Source of the DNA: Mytilisepta virgata
Taxonomy: Eukaryota; Mollusca; Bivalvia; Mytilida; Mytilidae
Assembly: GCA_028015205.1 (NCBI GenBank)
Contig: CM051514.1
Span: 44,718,150 to 44,782,149 of the forward strand
Direction: 5' to 3'
DNA: 64,000 nucleotides
The notes under the pieces were generated by a model, which worked only from the letters and a program-made list of their open reading frames with translations, was not told where the DNA came from and made no database searches. Within the stretch, counting starts at the first letter, position 1. Each line of letters starts with the position of its first letter. This document shows positions 60,361 through 64,000 of the stretch, one piece after another. Position numbers and translations under genes: made by a program.

Positions 60361-60809
60361 TATACATTGTGTCTTTCCAATAGTTGCATATGTAAATGTT
60401 TGTACATGGGTTGTGAATCACATAATGCAAATATTTTTAGGAGAGAAAAAACTGTTAAGAGTAATTTAAAGGGACAGTTGGTGTTCTCACCTAGTTCCGT
60501 TAGACATTTTATTTATTTTTTTTTCAGTGAATGAATACATTTTTCAAAACTGAAATTATATTTTTACTGACCATGTGTTCACGTTTTTTCTTCAAAACTT
60601 GACAACGTGTTCTGTTAGACTTTTCATTCCAACTGTATTTAGTGATTATTTTATTTTATTATACCTTAGTATGTATAATCTATATAAAAATGAACTACAG
60701 ATAAATTTTCTATTTTTTTATTTCTTATTCACATCTCTTGTGAATAAATGACTGTTTTCCCTAGGGACAATAGTCTGAAAGTAGCGTCGGATGCCTTCGG
60801 TACAATTAA

Positions 60810-60955
60810 ATACCTACTTACTGGATATTCGAACAATAGCAAGTTTATTGTCCCCCTTGACACCAATTATTTCCCTTGGCGTTGCCTCGGGAAATAGTTG
60901 GTGTCTCCGATGACAATAAACTTGGTATTGTCCTCATAGCCAGTAAATAGGTGTA
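60810..60955. mobile_element. Foldback element, family E
   Basis: TACCTACTTACTGG, AACAATAGCAAGTTTATTGTC and GACACCAATTATTTCCC on the left mirror GGGAAATAGTTGGTGTC, GACAATAAACTTGGTATTGTCC and CCAGTAAATAGGTG on the right. The centre is TTGGCGTTGCCTC. The arms span most of the length. No ORF. Confidence 0.8.
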
Positions 60956-61300
60956 TATTATTTGCATTAAAGCGTCCCGTGGTTTTATCAAATGCGCGAT
61001 GGTTTTTTTAAATCTGGTAGAATTTTTTTTATTCAAGACAAAATTTATTGCATAAGTGAAAGATATTTTATGTATAATTCTACATCCGAATTATTCTTAA
61101 AGCTCACATCATTATTTATCGTTTGAATTGTTTGAAAACAAAAGCGAAAATAGGTAACTTGCGTGATTCCATTTTTAGTAAAGGCAATGCAAGATTCATG
61201 ACACATCCCTTTTTTGAGGTGGACTGGATCTGTCACATATATGGCACGTTCCCTTGATAGACCAACCACTTTTGATTTTAAGTCGAATGAATGTACAACC

Positions 61301-61320
61301 GTATGTTCATATGAACATAC
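61301..61320. repeat. Perfect 20-bp palindrome
   Basis: GTATGTTCAT is followed by ATGAACATAC, an exact inverted repeat with no spacer. Confidence 0.9.
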
Positions 61321-61390
61321 AACTTAAATTATGATCAAGAAGTCAATTATTAGATTTTGTTATTAGTTAAAAAAAAAAACAAAAACAACG

Positions 61391-61500
61391 AAAAATGATA
61401 TCCAGGACAAAGGAGAAATTTACGGCAATGGTTTTGTTCCGATGAAATCTTGTAACTGCAGTTTTTGACTATTCTTACTTATAACAATATAGTGTTTAAA
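61391..61500. repeat. Diverged direct repeat, copy 2
   Basis: Partner of 60239-60360, about 1.15 kb away in the same orientation. AAATTTACGGCAATG, GTTTTGTTCCGATGAAATCTTGTAACTGCAGTTT and then TTGACTATTCTTACTTA are aligned. The intervening foldback (60810-60955) lies between the copies. Confidence 0.7.
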
Positions 61501-63780
61501 CGAAAAAAAAAACCGAGGAAAAGGAAAAACTATAACATGTTAAAGAAATTTGCACTCTCTCTTAACTGAGGTTAACTATGGGGAAACGTCACGTACTGTG
61601 GATATTTTTCGTTCATTACATCAAGTGTAGTGAAACATCGAGATTTCTGAGTGAACGAAAATCCGATATTTCTATGGTGATCAGAAATGTCACATTTCAC
61701 ACAAGGAACTGCCATAACAATAGCCGTGGCCGACGAATTGACGGTCAGTCACATCAACAAATCCCTTGCATTTTCTTATTAAATCTTCTGAATATTTATA
61801 GTATAATTAATCTTCAAGATAAGTTATTCTTTTTATTATATTACAAAATGCAAATGGTTCAATGAGAAAATAGTCGAATTTGTGAATAGATGTGTTGGTC
61901 AGTGACTCGTTGATGATTTTAGGTATTTGAATGTCAAGGTTATTCTGTAAATCTTTATTTTAATTTGCTCGATAACCTATTAGTCTTTTCGGTTTTGTTC
62001 GTACATGTATTGACGTTTTCCTTAATCTTAATAACTTTCCTTTTAATGCTATTTTATAGTTTTTTTTTTGTTTTTTTGTTATTTTATTTTTACTTTTTTT
62101 TGTGTTTTTTTTTTATTCAATATTTTTTGGATGATATTTAACATCAATGTATTCCGGAAATAAATCTTGAATTAAATGTAAAATTATTTATATTATGACA
62201 GGTAATTTCCCTGGATACCTATCACAATATCATTCACAGGGATACCTAGAGAAATCTTGTACTATGGGTGTAATTGTTAACAGCAAGTGTGCGATAAAAT
62301 TGTTATTCTGGTTAATAAAAATAATTCTTTAGAAAATCTCGAAAGCTATCCCATAAAATCGCCTAGTAACTGACACTAAATAAAATATTATGTTAAAAAC
62401 GACCACGTTAAAATGATTTGTATACTTAACGCTGTTTAATAGAATGAAGTACATGCATGACGTAGGTGCATATACAAATGTATAGTCATATAATTAGGTT
62501 AAACTGCCCTATTGGTCATGTACCTTTTTTATCATATAATTCTGGCCGATCAGTAATAAATCTTATCTTGCAATAAATAACATATATAAAGTCGTTATTT
62601 TACATTATATATATATATATATCACACTAGGCTTTGTTTGTGTTTGGTAATTTATAGCATAAAAATTCTAAATGCTCTCCTGGGGCCGTTATAGGCGTAT
62701 ATCCTATTTAAAAATGATCGGTTCTTATAATTTAGAAGGGGTGGGGGGTCGTTCATGAATTTCACCTTGTTCAAAGATAAACTATGATAAATACAGGATA
62801 TCTGGTCACATTTTATGGCATCATGATATAAATGATAAAAGATCAAATTTATATCAGATCCAATGTCGGCTGGCGGGCTGATCAAGAAATCTAATTATGT
62901 AATCACTGAACCGCCATTTTGTCCTTTGCTTGAATATTTTTGCATGAATGTGCGGACTTTGTCCCTTATATCCTATCTTTCTCGCAGGAAATGCAGCATA
63001 ATACCTCAACAGACCATGATGTATTATACATCTTATATGTTATACACTTGGAGTTTGAAAAGGTAACGACAGGACATAAAACTTGTCATGCTAAGGTCCC
63101 ATTTAAAAATTATCTCAAATGTAGATTTACATAATATAAGAATTGATAATTCTTTAATGCAAAATGATAATATTTTACATTATTTAAATAGAATGAGAAT
63201 GATGAATACACGATTTAACAGGCATAGATAGACCTATCTGTATGGCGCAATATTTACATATAGATATGATGCATTAAAATTCTTACATTGTTGTAAACGT
63301 GGTCGAAATTATAAAATGTTGTTGGATATAAAATCCCTGCATGCACGTGGCACAAGTACAATATAAAGATATTAAGGCTTTTATTGTTGTTCCTCAAAAA
63401 TGCTTTTAACACGGAAAATAATCTGAAAGCTTACTATAACGTCGTGAACAGTATTGATGGTCTTCCAGTAAGAAAAAAATGAACATAGTCATAGATATAC
63501 AATCTACGGTTGTACAAGAATATCTAATGTCATCTATATAATGAAATGTAAGAATTCCACATATACATATGTACATGTACAATGGAAATGAAGAAGATAT
63601 GGGAAAATATTAATAAGCAACAACCCTGAAAATGAGTCCAAGCTGAATAAAAGGAAGTAGTTTAAATCTGGACATGTGCTAATACTTCGTACCAAGTTCT
63701 TAGTGGTCTAGGATAAATACGGTGTGAAGATATTCATCCAAAAAATACATGTACAAAGTATACAAATATATATTCCAAAA
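61500..63780. other. Gene-free interval
   Basis: AT-rich with T-runs at 62060-62120 and an (AT)n run at 62608-62622. A 95-codon open frame at 61578-61865 has no recognisable motif or exon context. Nothing else was identified. Confidence 0.4.
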
Positions 63781-63787
63781 TACATAC

Positions 63788-63839
63788 ACTTCGCAGCCTC
63801 TGACGAAGTAGTTTGACCAGTCCTCTTTTCACCTGTCAG
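63788..63839 (-). other. Candidate small exon (weak)
   Basis: A 52-base block on the minus strand lies between a pyrimidine-rich acceptor CTCTTTTTTGTACTAG and a possible donor GTATGT at 63787-63782. One frame is open and reads LTGEKRTGQTTSSEAAK. It is less AT-rich than its surroundings. It is too short to assign and could equally be repeat text. Confidence 0.2.
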
Positions 63840-64000
63840 CTAGTACAAAAAAGAGAGAGAGGGTTGTCTCTCATTAGCTGAAAAGAGCACTAAATTTGAC
63901 ACTTGAAACGAAAGAGACACAATAGACTAATTAGACCTAAAAGTGCCTACTTATGAATGCTTGCAGTTAAATGCAAGCCGAAATTATACATCCAACAATA

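Noticed and set aside
61578..61865. 95-codon plus-strand open frame
   Set aside because: No recognisable family, no exon context, AT-rich second half.

Overview
The window is AT-rich animal nuclear DNA, almost certainly from a bivalve mollusc and most likely a mussel (Mytilidae). There are long non-coding stretches, GT-AG introns, tRNA-derived SINEs, decayed Penelope-like and LINE reverse transcriptase fragments, and many foldback and tandem repeat elements. Several repeats (for example 11.3-11.8, 22.2-22.7 and 52.3-53.5 kb) look to me like sequences common in mussel DNA. That recognition is from memory and no search was run.

Only one protein-coding gene is supported. It lies on the minus strand and encodes a class A (rhodopsin-like) G-protein-coupled receptor. 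Coding exon 1 (42068-41190) carries the N-terminus through TM6. Coding exon 2 (39573-39450) carries TM7 with its NPxxY motif. Coding exon 3 (25540-24546) carries a Ser-rich cytoplasmic tail of about 330 residues. The splice sites and phases agree and predict 665 residues. The receptor has HKF in place of DRY and Asn at position 3.32. A small upstream exon (46794-46744) has very good splice sites and is probably 5' UTR. A strong donor at 55.67 kb may mark a still more distal first exon.

Layout: 0-24 kb is gene-free and repeat-rich. It holds palindromic MITEs, a duplicated segment with a LINE insertion and its related empty site, a diverged local duplication, a 378-bp tandem repeat, Penelope-like RT fragments and SINEs. 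The receptor gene spans 24.5-42.1 kb, or to 46.8 or 55.8 kb with the upstream exons. Its 13.9-kb intron 2 holds SINE, foldback and pogo-like MITE copies, and intron 1 holds a MITE 15 bp from the splice donor. The 43-64 kb part is again repeat-rich: a SINE, short tandem arrays, two elements with about 146-bp repeats, a Penelope-like GIY-YIG endonuclease fragment, a LINE tail and foldbacks.

The most notable non-genic observation is that three unrelated-looking repeats (20.3, 46.4 and 53.5 kb) share one terminal plan: an A/TTTTTA end, a short hairpin, a GC-rich short-period repeat, then repeats of about 146-155 bp. This suggests a common mobilisation mechanism, possibly of the pearl/Helentron type.
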